A DNA stretch of 64,000 nt. It comes from Rhinopomastus cyanomelas (taxonomy: Eukaryota; Chordata; Aves; Bucerotiformes; Rhinopomastidae). How positions within the stretch are numbered: the stretch's first letter is position 1; each line of letters opens with the position of its first letter. The notes under the pieces were generated by a model. That model ran no database searches and was not told the origin of the DNA. It saw nothing but the letters and a program-made list of their open reading frames with translations. Shown here piece after piece: positions 33,323-43,157 of the stretch. The stretch spans positions 1-64,000 of the forward strand of contig VXBP01008529.1 of the NCBI GenBank assembly GCA_013400115.1, written 5' to 3'. The position numbers and the translations under genes were made by a program.

Positions 33323-33804
33323 TCACAGAATATCTCTGGTTCGAAGATACCTTTATGATCATAGGATCATAGGATCATAGGATGTTAGGGGTTGGAAGGG
33401 ACCCAAGAGATCATTGAGTCCAATCTTCTGTCCAGCACACCACTAAACCATGTCCCTGAGCACCAGGTCCACACATTGTTTAAATACCTCCAGGGATGGG
33501 AACTCCATCACTGCCCTGGTCAGCCTGTTTCAATGTTTTGTAACACTTTTGATGATGAAATTCTTCCTAACATCCATCCTAAACCTCCTCTGGTGCACCT
33601 TGCAGCCATTCATTTGCCACCAGGGAAAAGAGGTTGAGCCCTGCTCTCTGCCTGTGGCAGGTAGCTGTAGACAGCAATAAGATCTCCCCTCAGCCTCCTT
33701 TTCTCCAGATTAAACAACCCCAGATCCCTCAGCTGCTACTCACAGGACTTGTGCTCCACACCCTTCACCAGATTCATTGCCCTTCTCAGGACCCTGGGCT
33801 GGAA
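33323..33804 (-). mobile_element. CR1 LINE 3' end with repeated GATCATAG tail
   Basis: A scrap (TTCACAGAATATCTCTGG) precedes three GATCATAG units (33356-33380), which form the 3' tail. The body follows: AGAGATCATTGAGTCCAATC, TTCTTCCTAACATCCATCCT, antisense L (GATCTCCCCTCAGCCTCC) and the U region to about 33804. Minor tail expansion is visible. Confidence 0.93.
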
Positions 33805-34980
33805 TAGAGGGATTCAGTCCATTAATGCCTGGCTGTGAGACTGGTGGTACCGGCAGGGCTTTGGGTTCTTTGATAATGACTCGTTTTATAAGGCACCTGA
33901 CCTTACAGGTCCATGTGCGAAAGGTTTATCTCGGAGGGGAAAAAGGGTTCTGAGACAGGAATCAGCATGGCTCATTCAGAGGGCTTTAAACTAGATTCAG
34001 AGGTGGGTGGGGTAGTTGATGGGTGCGCACCAGTATGACACAGCTCTGGTGTGTATGAAAACCAAGTGGCCTCCCAGTCAGGTGATTATGATCTGGTGGC
34101 AATTACAGAGACACGGTGGGACAGTTCGCATGACTGAAATGTGGTCACAAACGGCTATGTCCTTTTCAGGGGGGATAGGTCAGCAAGGCGGGTGGTGGAG
34201 TTGCTCTTTACGTGAGAGAGCAACTGGAATGTACTGAGTTCTGCCCAGGGGCGGATAAAGAGAAAGTTGAGAATTTGAGGATGTGGATGAAGGGTCAGGC
34301 TGGCATGGGTGACACTGTTGTGGGTGTCTATTACAGGCCACCAGATCAAGATAGGAAGCTGAGGTCTTCTACAGGCAGCTGACAGCAGCCTCACAGCTAC
34401 AGGTCCTGGTTTTCATGGAGGATTTTAAATACCCTAATATTTGCTGGAATATCTACTCAGCCAGCCACCCACAGTCCAGGAGGGTCCTCCGGTGCATTGA
34501 CGACAACTTCCTGATGCAAATGGTGGAGGAGCCCACTAGGAGAGGAGCGCTGCTGGATCTGGTACTCAGCAACAAGGCAGGTCTGGCTGAAGCAGTGCAG
34601 GTTGAGGGCAGCCTTGGTTGCAATGACCATGAGATAGTGGAATTCAGGGTCTGGTGTGGCAGAAACAGAATGCCTAGCAGAGTGAAACCCCTGGATTTCT
34701 GTAGGGCAAACTGGCCTTTTCAAGCAATTGCAAGGGGAAAATCCCATGGGACAGGGTACTGGCAGGTAAAGAGGCCCAAGATAGCTGGTTAACATTCAAA
34801 GACCACTTCTTTGAAGCACAACACAAGAGCATTCCAATAGGTAGGAAGTCAAGGAAGAAAGCCAGACGACCTGCGTGGTTAAACAGAGAGCTGCTGGTCA
34901 AACTGAAGAAGAAGAAGAAAGTCTATGGGTCATGGAAGGATGTCACAGATTCTGACATTTCCAAGGTGCAGCTTTCTAAC
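33805..34980 (+). pseudogene. CR1 ORF2 endonuclease-domain remnant
   Basis: Sense CR1 coding segment lacking any 3' UTR. Endonuclease blocks appear across shifting frames: LVAITETRW near 34100, a VGVYYRPPDQ-like block near 34320-34350, then in the open frame 34415-34792 EDFKYPNICW (normally GDFN-P-D-I-C-W) and NDHEIVEF (normally the catalytic SDH). It ends with a Lys/Arg-rich stretch near 34850-34920. APE-type endonucleases nick the target for LINE integration; this one is inactivated by stops and frameshifts. Its 3' neighbour is an opposite-strand CR1 RT piece. Confidence 0.88.
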
Positions 34981-34989
34981 CACATATCC

Positions 34990-35200
34990 CCAAGTCTGTA
35001 GCCTACCATGGAATCGTTGTGACCCAAGTGAAGGACCTGGCTCTTGGCCTTGTTGAATTTCATACAACTGACCTCAGCCCATCAATCCAGACTGCTCAGG
35101 TCCCTAGACAGGACTTTCCTACCCTCTTGAAGGTCAACACTTCTACCAAGCTTGGTGTCATCTGGAAAGTGAGGGAGCACTCAATCCACTTACTTTGTGT
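34990..35200 (-). pseudogene. CR1 ORF2 C-terminal (post-RT) fragment
   Basis: On the minus strand this reads as the C-terminal RT part, including TKLG, SVDL and KSQVLHLGHN-like blocks (from 35160 down to 35010). It lacks the CR1 3' UTR and tail, so it is an internal fragment placed tail-to-tail with the endonuclease remnant. Confidence 0.82.
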
Positions 35201-35216
35201 ATCTTAACTTCTCTCA

Positions 35217-35266
35217 GATTCACAGAAACATTAAGATTGGAAAGGACCTCTAAGATCATCAGATGG
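35217..35266 (-). mobile_element. CR1 tail-and-T fragment
   Basis: GATTCACAGAAACATTAAGA, GGAAAGGACCTCTAAGATCA: about 50 bp of an antisense 3' end. Confidence 0.75.
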
Positions 35267-35335
35267 TCTTTTCAATTCTCACTGTTTTCAACTTGATGTT
35301 AAAGAGAATGTTTCCATTAAAAAGTAGGATGGTCA

Positions 35336-35648
35336 AAAATCACAGGATCACAGAACATTAGGGATTGGAAGGGACCTTGAAAGATCATCCAGTCCAAACC
35401 CCCTGCTACAGCAGGATCCCCTAGATCAAGTTGCACAGGAACATGTTCATGCAGGTTTTAAACCTCTCCAGAAGAGGAGACTCCACAACCCCCCTGGGCA
35501 GCCCATTCGAGTGCTCCATCACCCTCACTGTGAAGAAGTTCTTTCTCATATTGATGTCGAACCTCCTGTGTTCCAACTTGCCTCTTAGATGACACTGAGA
35601 AGGTCCTGGCTCCATCCTCCTGGCACCTGCCCTTACACGCTGCGCACA
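35336..35648 (-). mobile_element. CR1 LINE 3' end, about 0.31 kb
   Basis: AATCACAGGATCACAGAACA, TTGAAAGATCATCCAGTCC, CAAGTTGCACAGGAACATGT, TCACCCTCACTGTGAAGAAG and TCTCATATTGATGTCGAACC; R is deleted around 35580. Confidence 0.94.
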
Positions 35649-36199
35649 TTAAATGGTTTTAGGACTGGCTTAATGGCAGCTTCTGGAACAAACTGGCTGA
35701 TGAGCTTCATGCTGGTTTCCATTATTATCAGTGGATGTGGAAGAAACAAGAACATCATTTTGCATAGCTTTGTGGATGATGAAGAGCTGAAGGGAATTGT
35801 TAAGAGAACAGGTTGTACGGAGGGCTCTGCCCTGGTTGCTGGAGATAATGTGCAGGAAAGCAGTAGGAGTCTGTATGAGGCCAAGTAAAAGCACGGCGTG
35901 TACGAATAAATATGGTAGGACATGCGGCTGGGATTCTTGGCTCTGTCCTAGGAAGCAGTAACAGCAAGAGCTGAGACATTGTGTGTGAAATGAAAGGCCA
36001 TGACCTCCTGCTGTAAGTGTACGGTGCAAAAGGGTAATGAGGATTTCTTTTGTGTGTGAACAAGGGAATGCTGAGGAGGGACACTACGTTAGCATGCTTC
36101 CTGGTTATAGGGTGACTGGTTTGGGGAAACTGTGTCCTTATTCTATTGCTCAGGGTTACAGAAGACAAAGTAGAAAAGTTTAATAGAAGAGTCACATGA
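35649..36199. other. Intronic sequence without a recognised element
   Basis: Several overlapping minus-strand frames (35633-36195) lack domains. Possibly old repeat DNA, but nothing I can name. Confidence 0.4.
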
Positions 36200-36480
36200 A
36201 GGCTAAAAAGAGAAATGTTTGGTAGGGAAAAGCTGGAGAAACTTGACCTGTTTTAATTAAAGAAAGATAAGACTACCTGGTTGAGTTTTTTATAGGTGAG
36301 GAGAATTTGATAATACATCATCAGAGAGCAGCTGTAGAGTGAAAGGTGAGGCTAGAACAATTCCTCTTAGAAATAACAGAAAGGAATTTTAATAATTAGT
36401 CAATCTCTGGAGCAACTTGTGAAATGTCTCCACTGGTGAGCCTTTTTAGGACAATATTGAATGCCTTTATAAAACATGGA
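36200..36480 (+). mobile_element. Possible ancient CR1/L3-type LINE 3' region
   Basis: Resembles the LINE 3' UTR pattern in a highly diverged form: GAAAAGCTGGAGAAACTTGA, GGTGAGGCTAGAACAATTCC, AGAAAGGAATTTTAATAATT, then TCTGGAGCAACTTGTG where younger CR1s have the G block. Much older than its neighbours, if real. Confidence 0.4.
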
Positions 36481-36488
36481 CTCTGCTT

Positions 36489-36730
36489 CACAGCATCACA
36501 GACTGTACTGTTGAAAGGGACCTCCGAAGGACATCGAGTCCAACCTGCTACAGTGAGCATGAGGGACAGCCCCAACTAGAACAATTTGCCCAGAGCCTTG
36601 TCCAGGCTCACCTTGAATATCTCCAGGGATGGGGCCTCCCTGGGTAACCTCTTCCAGTGTTCAACCCTCCTCCTGCTAAAGAACTTCTTCCTAACATCCC
36701 ATTTCAATCTGTCCTTCTCTGATTCAAAAC
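36489..36730 (-). mobile_element. CR1 LINE 3' end, about 0.24 kb
   Basis: TTCACAGCATCACAGACTGT, AGGACATCGAGTCCAACC, TTGCCCAGAGCCTTGTCCAG, CCCTGGGTAACCTCTTCCAG and TAAAGAACTTCTTCCTAACA. Same subfamily as 10052-10290. Confidence 0.93.
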
Positions 36731-37844
36731 CTTCGAAGAATTAATTCTAAAACATTTCATGGGCAATGCTATGCTGGAGGTCAAGCCAAATGGTCATGCA
36801 GGTCCCGCTGACGTTATCGCTTATTATATCGACTTTCGTTTGTTGGAAGTTGTGCACGGCTCAAACTAGTCAAATGAAAGAGAAGTTAGAATAAGCACCT
36901 CTAGTAATTGTATTCTTTTCCGTTTTCATTGTAATTGTAAGAGAAAGTTTCACAGGACAAACCTTTGTTTGCAAGATGTGTTCTGTGGTGGCCACCTGAC
37001 CGGAGGCAGCTTAGCCAGGATGCCAGGTCATGTCGAGCACAATCAGTCACACAGTTACAGGTCTTCTTAAAGCTCTTTTGGAGGTTGGTTTCCTTTCCGT
37101 GTGTTTTGACCTATGTTTTTCAATTTGTCAGCTAAATTCAAAGTGTATCTACATTTTCTTTCCTTTTTCCTGTTTTGGCTTCTTTTCACATAATGGATAG
37201 CTAATAAAAACCCCTGATGTGACCTGGGGGTTGAGCCTGGTGGGTCGAACAGCAAGTTGAAACTACAAAATTCACACTAGGAAGAAGGTTCAAATGAGCA
37301 TTTCTTCAAACGGCTTAATTAGGAATTTGACAGGTTCCCGTGCCCTGCAGTCAGATACAACTGGATGTCTCTCTGAAAGTGGCTTTGGAGTGAGAAGTGC
37401 TGATTTTGATCCTGGAGTCACTCCAGAAAGGGGTTTGATGTGTGATAGATTGCGTAAATGGATCGTCTACGTTTGAATTTTAATATCATGACATCAAAAG
37501 TCTCAAGCTGAGTGTTTTTCTACGTAACCTGTACTTCTCAGCCTCATTGTCTGATGTGAAGCTCCCTGAGGGCTAGAACTGGAGTCAGAATAATTTTGTT
37601 GGGAACAAATTAAGAACTTCAAACAGGTAAATACTGGACTTCTTAGGGAAGCAACTCAGAGGAATTTTAGAGCAATTTAAGGATATTTTTATTTTATTAT
37701 TATTACTTGAGGAATCAGTGAAGAATAACTTAGAGGTGGCATCTATCTTCTCTCCATCTATGCTGTGATAGTTTACTCTTCTCAAAAGAGAATTCAGAAT
37801 TAAATACTATGTTTAATGATGAATGATCTTGAGATAGGGAGGCG
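36731..37844. other. Unique intronic sequence
   Basis: About 1.1 kb, AT-leaning, no recognised repeat or exon. Confidence 0.45.
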
Positions 37845-38638
37845 ATCATTCCCCTCTACTCAGCTTTGGTGAGGCCACCCATTGAATCCGGTGTCCAGTT
37901 TTGGACCTTTCACTGCACGATGGCCACTGAAGGGCTCGAGAGGGGACAGAGGCTGCTACCCAGCCAGTAAAGGATATGGAACAGGTGTCGTGTGAGGAAC
38001 AACTGAGGAATGAGGGGCTGTTTAGCCTGGAGAAGATGAGATTAAGGGGAGATCTTACTGCTCTCTACAACTACTTGAAAGGAGGTTGTAGAGATGCAGG
38101 GGTTGCTGTGTTCTCCCTAGTGGCCAGTGATAGGACAAGGGGAAATGGCCTGAAGCTGCACCAGGGGAGGTTCAGGTTGGATATCAGGAGGAATTTCTTT
38201 CACATAACATTAGGGATTGGAAGGCACCTCAAATGATCATCCAGTCCAATCCCCCTGCCAGAGCAGGATCACCTAGATCAAGTCGCACAGGAACACATCC
38301 AGGGGGGTTTTAAACATTTTCAGAAAAGGAAATTCCACAATCCCCTTGGGCAGCCCCTTCCAGTGTTCTGTCACCTTCACTGGGAAGAAGTTTCTTCTGA
38401 TATTTATGTGGAACCTCCTATGTTCCAGTTTACACCCATTGTCTCCTGAAAGGGTTGTCAGGCACTGGAACAGGGTGCCCAGGGAGGGCGTTGAGTCCAC
38501 ATCCCTGGAGGTGTTTAAGAGAAGGGTAGATGTTGTGTTGGAGGACAGGATTTAGTGATGATAAGAAGGCTAGAAAAAAGTTGGACTGGATGATCTTGAA
38601 GGTCTCTTCCAGCCGAAACTCTTCTATGATTCTATAGT
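37845..38638 (+). mobile_element. CR1 LINE 3' end split by a nested CR1
   Basis: The left half (37845-38201) has the GTGTCCAGTTTTGGACC block, L (38035-38055) and R (GATAGGACAAGGGGAAATGG). It stops in AGGAGGAATTTCTTTC and resumes at 38444 with CCTGAAAGGGTTGTCAGGCA, G and T, ending in an ATTCTATAG tail. The sister copy 11964-12234 reads straight across the same point, which proves the interruption. Confidence 0.96.
38202..38443 (-). mobile_element. CR1 nested inside another CR1
   Basis: Antisense 3' end (ACATTAGGGATTGGAAGGCA, AATGATCATCCAGTCC, CAAGTCGCACAGGAACACAT, AGTGTTCTGTCACCTTCACT, TTTACACCCATTG). It is inserted in the host copy between CTTTC and CCTGAAAGG with no obvious target duplication, and is therefore the younger of the two. 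Confidence 0.93.
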
Positions 38639-40507
38639 ATGTGCAGGAAGAGAGTTTGAGAAGACTCCTTGGCAGTTAGTCAGTGAAAACACTGTGAGAT
38701 TGGAAAATATGAAAATGCTACCTCTTATTACTGGTTGTGGGGTTAAATGAGCTGTGAAGAAGTTTCTTCTCTGGGAGTTTCTTCTCCAGGAGTGAACCTT
38801 GCATACTTTGGCTATGAAATTACACCTGATCATGAGACGAAAAAGCAGTTGTCCTGGCAACCTGCATTGCCGTTGGCTCCAAGAGATTCTCAGTTACAGA
38901 CAAAACGTTTGGCTTTCAAACCTGACCCTGGTTTCACTTGAAAGAATCTGGTTTTCTCAGCGTCCTTCTTTCAATTGATCGAAGGAAGGTATTGCAGCAG
39001 AGCTCCAGGCTCAGCTCTGGTGGAGCTGGACGTGTCAACACTGAATTTTTGCAGTGCAAGTTTCTCCTGTAAGTTCCATTCTGACCTCAGTGCCCATCTA
39101 TTTGTAAGAAAAAAATTCTTATAAAGCCCCATGTGCGTGGATCCCTTTGTAAGTGTCTAATCATCTGCAGAACAAGTTCACCGAGGTGGAGATTTGCTTT
39201 TATAGCAGGCTTTTTGAACTGTATTGAGTTCCTGGCCCGAAAATCCAGAAGGAAGATGGTAGAGATGAAAAGGATGAACAAAACAGGAGGTTTGAGCTGA
39301 ATGGGCATAGTTTTTCAAGGCCTGATGAGTTTCCTCCAGTTGCTTCAGAACTGCTGCTTCAGTCAGAAGCAGGGGAGAATGGGGTTGTGAGTGTCAGCCT
39401 CAGCTGTGTCAGCGAAACCTTAGCATAAGGAAAGCACAGCACCTCAGGAGACTGAAAATCAATGTAACTGGGCAATGAAAGCTTTTTTATGACAAAGAAC
39501 CAAACGCTGTCACCCAGCAAAAGGTTCGTTAAAAATGGAAACAAGGGAAGTTTAAGGTTGTAGTTGTTCTAAGGAAATGGTAAAAAATAAACTACGGTTA
39601 CAAAGAGACAATATCTTACACTTTTGGTTGAAGCATGAGGAAGTCTGGCCCACAAGGAGCCAGAAGGGATTGACCACTAATGCTGGTGGGTACCTTCCCC
39701 TGGTTTTCTTGTGGAAATTATTTTTGTGTGACTCAGTTCCTTCTGTTTCCTCCAGCCTTCTGTTATCTGCTGGTTTAATATGTGAGAGTCCTTTCTCTGC
39801 GATTCGATGTCCTAAACAGACACAACAATATGGTGAATTAAGGAACAGAGAGCTGAAGAGAGCCATGGTAGGTTGGTGGTAGAACTAAGAGGAGTCTTTG
39901 GGGAAAACATCCCATGGGTAAAAGCCAGTGCATGTTTTTGCTTATCCCCACTGCATGGGTGAGACCTTTGGACCAAGGACCATGATTTAAACCCTACAAG
40001 CCAGGCTGGATTGCTGAAGGCCAGACAGAAGAAGTCAGACACAACAGACAATTATCAGACACAACAGAAGACACAATAGCTCCAGCCTGCTCATCATACA
40101 GGCAGAAGCTGCATAGTTGGTTGTTTTGTGAACTGCTCAACACTGTCATGACGCAAGCTCACCAGGCAACATGGCCTCAGCATGGTTGCAGCTCTACCTT
40201 GCAAGTTCCCATCATTGGGCAAATGATAGTAGTTTCTCAAGGTGACACTTCTTTGCTCCTGTGGTTGTGTGAGACTTGCTAGTGTTCCCCACAGCCATCT
40301 GTAATGTCTCTGTGGTATATTGACCTTGCCTGGCTTGTATATGCCCACCAAGCTGCTCTCTCACTCCCTGTTCTCAGCAGAGCAGGGGAGAAAGTCAGTT
40401 AAGGACTTCCTGCATTGAGATAACGGTAGGTTATCCCAGCCAGACTCAGTAGAACTGACAAAGACCTTCATCCTGTTTTAGATTTTATGCCAGCTTGGTT
40501 TTCTTGT
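38639..40507. other. Unique intronic sequence, about 1.9 kb
   Basis: No CR1 or LTR recognised. Open frames at 39577-39882 (plus) and 39552-39866 (minus) overlap on opposite strands and lack domains. GACACAACAGA occurs as a short direct repeat (40039-40071). Confidence 0.45.
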
Positions 40508-40656
40508 TGTGGAGTCTCCTTCGCTCTAGATGTTAAAACCCACCTGGACATGTTCCTGTTCGACTTGTTCTAGGGGAACCTGCTGTGGCAGGGGGATTGG
40601 ACTGGATGATCTTTCGAGGTCCCTTCCAATGCCAAATGTTCTGTGATTCTGTGAAT
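40508..40656 (+). mobile_element. CR1 3' end, about 0.15 kb
   Basis: GTGGAGTCTCCTTCGCTCTA, AAAACCCACCTGGACATGTT, GGGGGATTGGACTGGATGAT and CTTTCGAGGTCCCTTCCAAT, then a TTCTGTGATTCTGTG tail. Sense strand, little diverged. Confidence 0.95.
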
Positions 40657-41669
40657 TCTTGAAGAAGTGGTTTCTGACGCCATATATCTTTCAACTGCTT
40701 TAAACTGGAAGAGGATAAATGGATGGCATGAGCCTTCCTAACCTCTGGTTTCCACAGCTTGATGAATTTCAGTGTAGTATGTTTCATTAATACTCTATGA
40801 GAAAATTATTTTCAGGCAAATTAAGTAGTTGACACTGGTGCTAAGTAAAAGCATATAAATTAACTTCACACTACTAATTACAAGATTAATCACACTCATC
40901 TGGTCCCATAATATCTGTCAAGTGCCCCTGCTTACACAAAATTGTATAGGTTGAGTATGACAATATTAGTATGTACACCTTGAGATGACACCAATGACAT
41001 CCTGTAACTCCCACCAGTACACACAGTTGATGGGTGATACTTCCCGGCAGTGTGAACTGAAAAAGCAAACCACAGTGCCTGTTACTGGTTTTGAAGGGCC
41101 ATACACTACCTACCTTCGCAGCACAAAAGCTGTAGCAGCAGTGTGGCATGAGTTGATGGTCACTGACACCAGAACTTTCTCATTGAGTCCCATTGTGTTG
41201 TTGAGATAATTTCCCTCATGAAGCCCTCTGATGGCTGTACAGGCACTTATTCCTAGTGATCGGACTTAGGGGAGCAACAGGAAAATAATCACAATGAGAA
41301 AAGAGCCTTCTCATTGATTTGATGAACAACTGAACATGTGGAGACCTACCATCATCCAGATTTTTTTGGGTTGTGGGTAAAAGGTGTGTTTGCAGCTGCA
41401 AACAGTTTTCTGTCAGGTCCTTTCCATCTTCCCTAGAAAAGAAACCTTATTTCTAAAAACTAGAATCTGAAAAAGCAGAATGATGTCCCACTGGGTAAAT
41501 CCCGTTTGTTGTCTTGTTCTGGATTTCCCTGCTCCTGCTTGGCCTGGTCACCTGGCTGTTGTCACCCACAGCCACATTTCCTGTGGGGAACTGAGGGCTG
41601 GGTGCAGTGGCAGTAGGGAACAGGCTCTCAAGTCATGGTGAACTCCACTGGGGCTTCAGGTCATCTGCA
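40657..41669. other. Unique intronic sequence
   Basis: About 1 kb without recognised features. Confidence 0.45.
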
Positions 41670-42146
41670 GTGTGTACTGGGTTCAGTTTTGGGCATCTCA
41701 ATACTGAGGCTGGAGTGGGTCCAAAGAAGGGCAACAAGGTTGGTGAAGTGTCTGGAGATCAAACTTTGTGAGGAGCAGCTGAGGTTGCTAGGGCTGGTTA
41801 GTCTGAAGAAAAAAGGGGAAACTTTACTGGTCTTTACAGCTACCTGAAAGAAGGATATGTAGAGAGGTGGGGGTCAGGCTCTTCTCCCAAGGAACAAGTA
41901 ACAGGACAAGAAGAACTGTCCTCAAGCTTCTCCAGGGGAAGTTTAGGTTGGGCATTAGGAAAAACTTCTTCGTGGAAGGGTCCTTAGGCCTTGGAACAGG
42001 GGAAGGAGTTGGATCAACATCCTTGGACATGTTTCAAGGTCATGGAGATCTGGAGCCCAGGGACAGAGTTTAGCAGAGGCCTTGGGACAGCCGGGTTAAT
42101 GATTTGATGCAGTGTAGGTCCTAAACAATTCTATGACTCTGTGTGA
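41670..42146 (+). mobile_element. CR1 LINE 3' end, about 0.48 kb
   Basis: GGGTTCAGTTTTGGGCATCT, U (41717-41740), degenerate L, R (GGACAAGAAGAACTGTCCTC), a G block with a deletion (TTGGAACAGGGGAAGGAG), CATGGAGATCTGGAGCCC and a degenerate T before CTATGACTCTGTGTG. Confidence 0.94.
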
Positions 42147-42725
42147 GGTACCTACAATCGCGTCACAGGATGGCCTGCGTGAATGTAATTCCCTGTTCCA
42201 GTGAAGTGCAGATTAGGATTCGCATGGCATTTAATTCTCTCACACAGCGTATAGCCTTCTCTCTGTTTCTGTTGTTTCTTCCTTAAGTAAAACCACACCA
42301 AGAACAGGAAATGAAATGCATGTTGTTGCACTAAAATCCCATTTAATGGCTAACCTCAGGTCTGATCTCACCCTTCAGTTGCAGAGCTGGAGCCTTGGAC
42401 ACAGAGAGATGTTTCTGGAGACCAAGAGCTGCTGAACAACACAGACATTTTCCCTCTTTATTTCATGCTGTCAGTGGGTTTGTTCCTGTATTTAGGTAAC
42501 AGTGGCTGTGTGAAAGCTTTAGGACAACATGTCTGCACAGAAAAATGATTTAACCCTAGATTTCTCCTCACACTTCACCTGTCAGACTGACCCCCTTCTT
42601 CTCTCCAGGCACAGGTCCAAACTGTGCTGGGAGGGGAAATAAAATAAGCATGGCAGCTGAAGACTCTCGCCGTGCTTGTGTATGGCTGGGAGGGGAAGTA
42701 CTCACTGTTGAGGAAAGGCTGTTAA
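42147..42725. other. Unique intronic sequence
   Basis: About 0.58 kb, nothing recognised. Confidence 0.45.
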
Positions 42726-43157
42726 TCACAGAATCACATAATCATGGACTGTATTGGGCTGGAAGGGACCTCCAAAGGGCATCTAGTCCAACCACCCTAC
42801 AACAAGCAGGGCCATCTCCAACTTGAAGAGATTCCCCAGAACCCCATCCAGCCTGACCTTGAATGGCTCCAGGGAGGGGGCCTCCACCACCTCTGTGGAC
42901 AGCCTGTTCCAGGGATCCCCCACCCTCAGATTCAAGAACTCAGTCTGCCCTTTTCCAGCTTCAAATCATGGCCCCTCATCCTATTCAAGTTCCCTACACT
43001 TGTGAACAGTCTTCCTGAGCCTTCTGACAGGCCCCTGTCAGGGATTGGAAGGTCATTATAATATCCCCCTGGAGTCTTTTCCGCTTCAGGCTGAACAACC
43101 CCAACTCTCTCTGGCTGTCCCCAGAGCAGAGGGACTCCAGCTCTCTGAGCATTTTCT
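42726..43157 (-). mobile_element. CR1 LINE 3' end, about 0.43 kb
   Basis: ATCACAGAATCACATAATCA, TCTAGTCCAACCACCCTACA, CCAGCCTGACCTTGAATGGC, AGCCTGTTCCAGGGATCCCC, CTTTTCCAGCTTCAAATCAT, CTTCTGACAGGCCCCTGTCA and antisense L (TCTTTTCCGCTTCAGGC). It is a fuller reference copy of the subfamily seen at 8272-8624, 16310-16741 and 51280-51960. Confidence 0.95.

Noticed and set aside
34415..34792. Possible domesticated endonuclease (open frame of 125 codons)
   Set aside because: Upstream endonuclease blocks are in other frames, the catalytic-site residues are altered and no promoter or splice context is seen. It is a decayed CR1.
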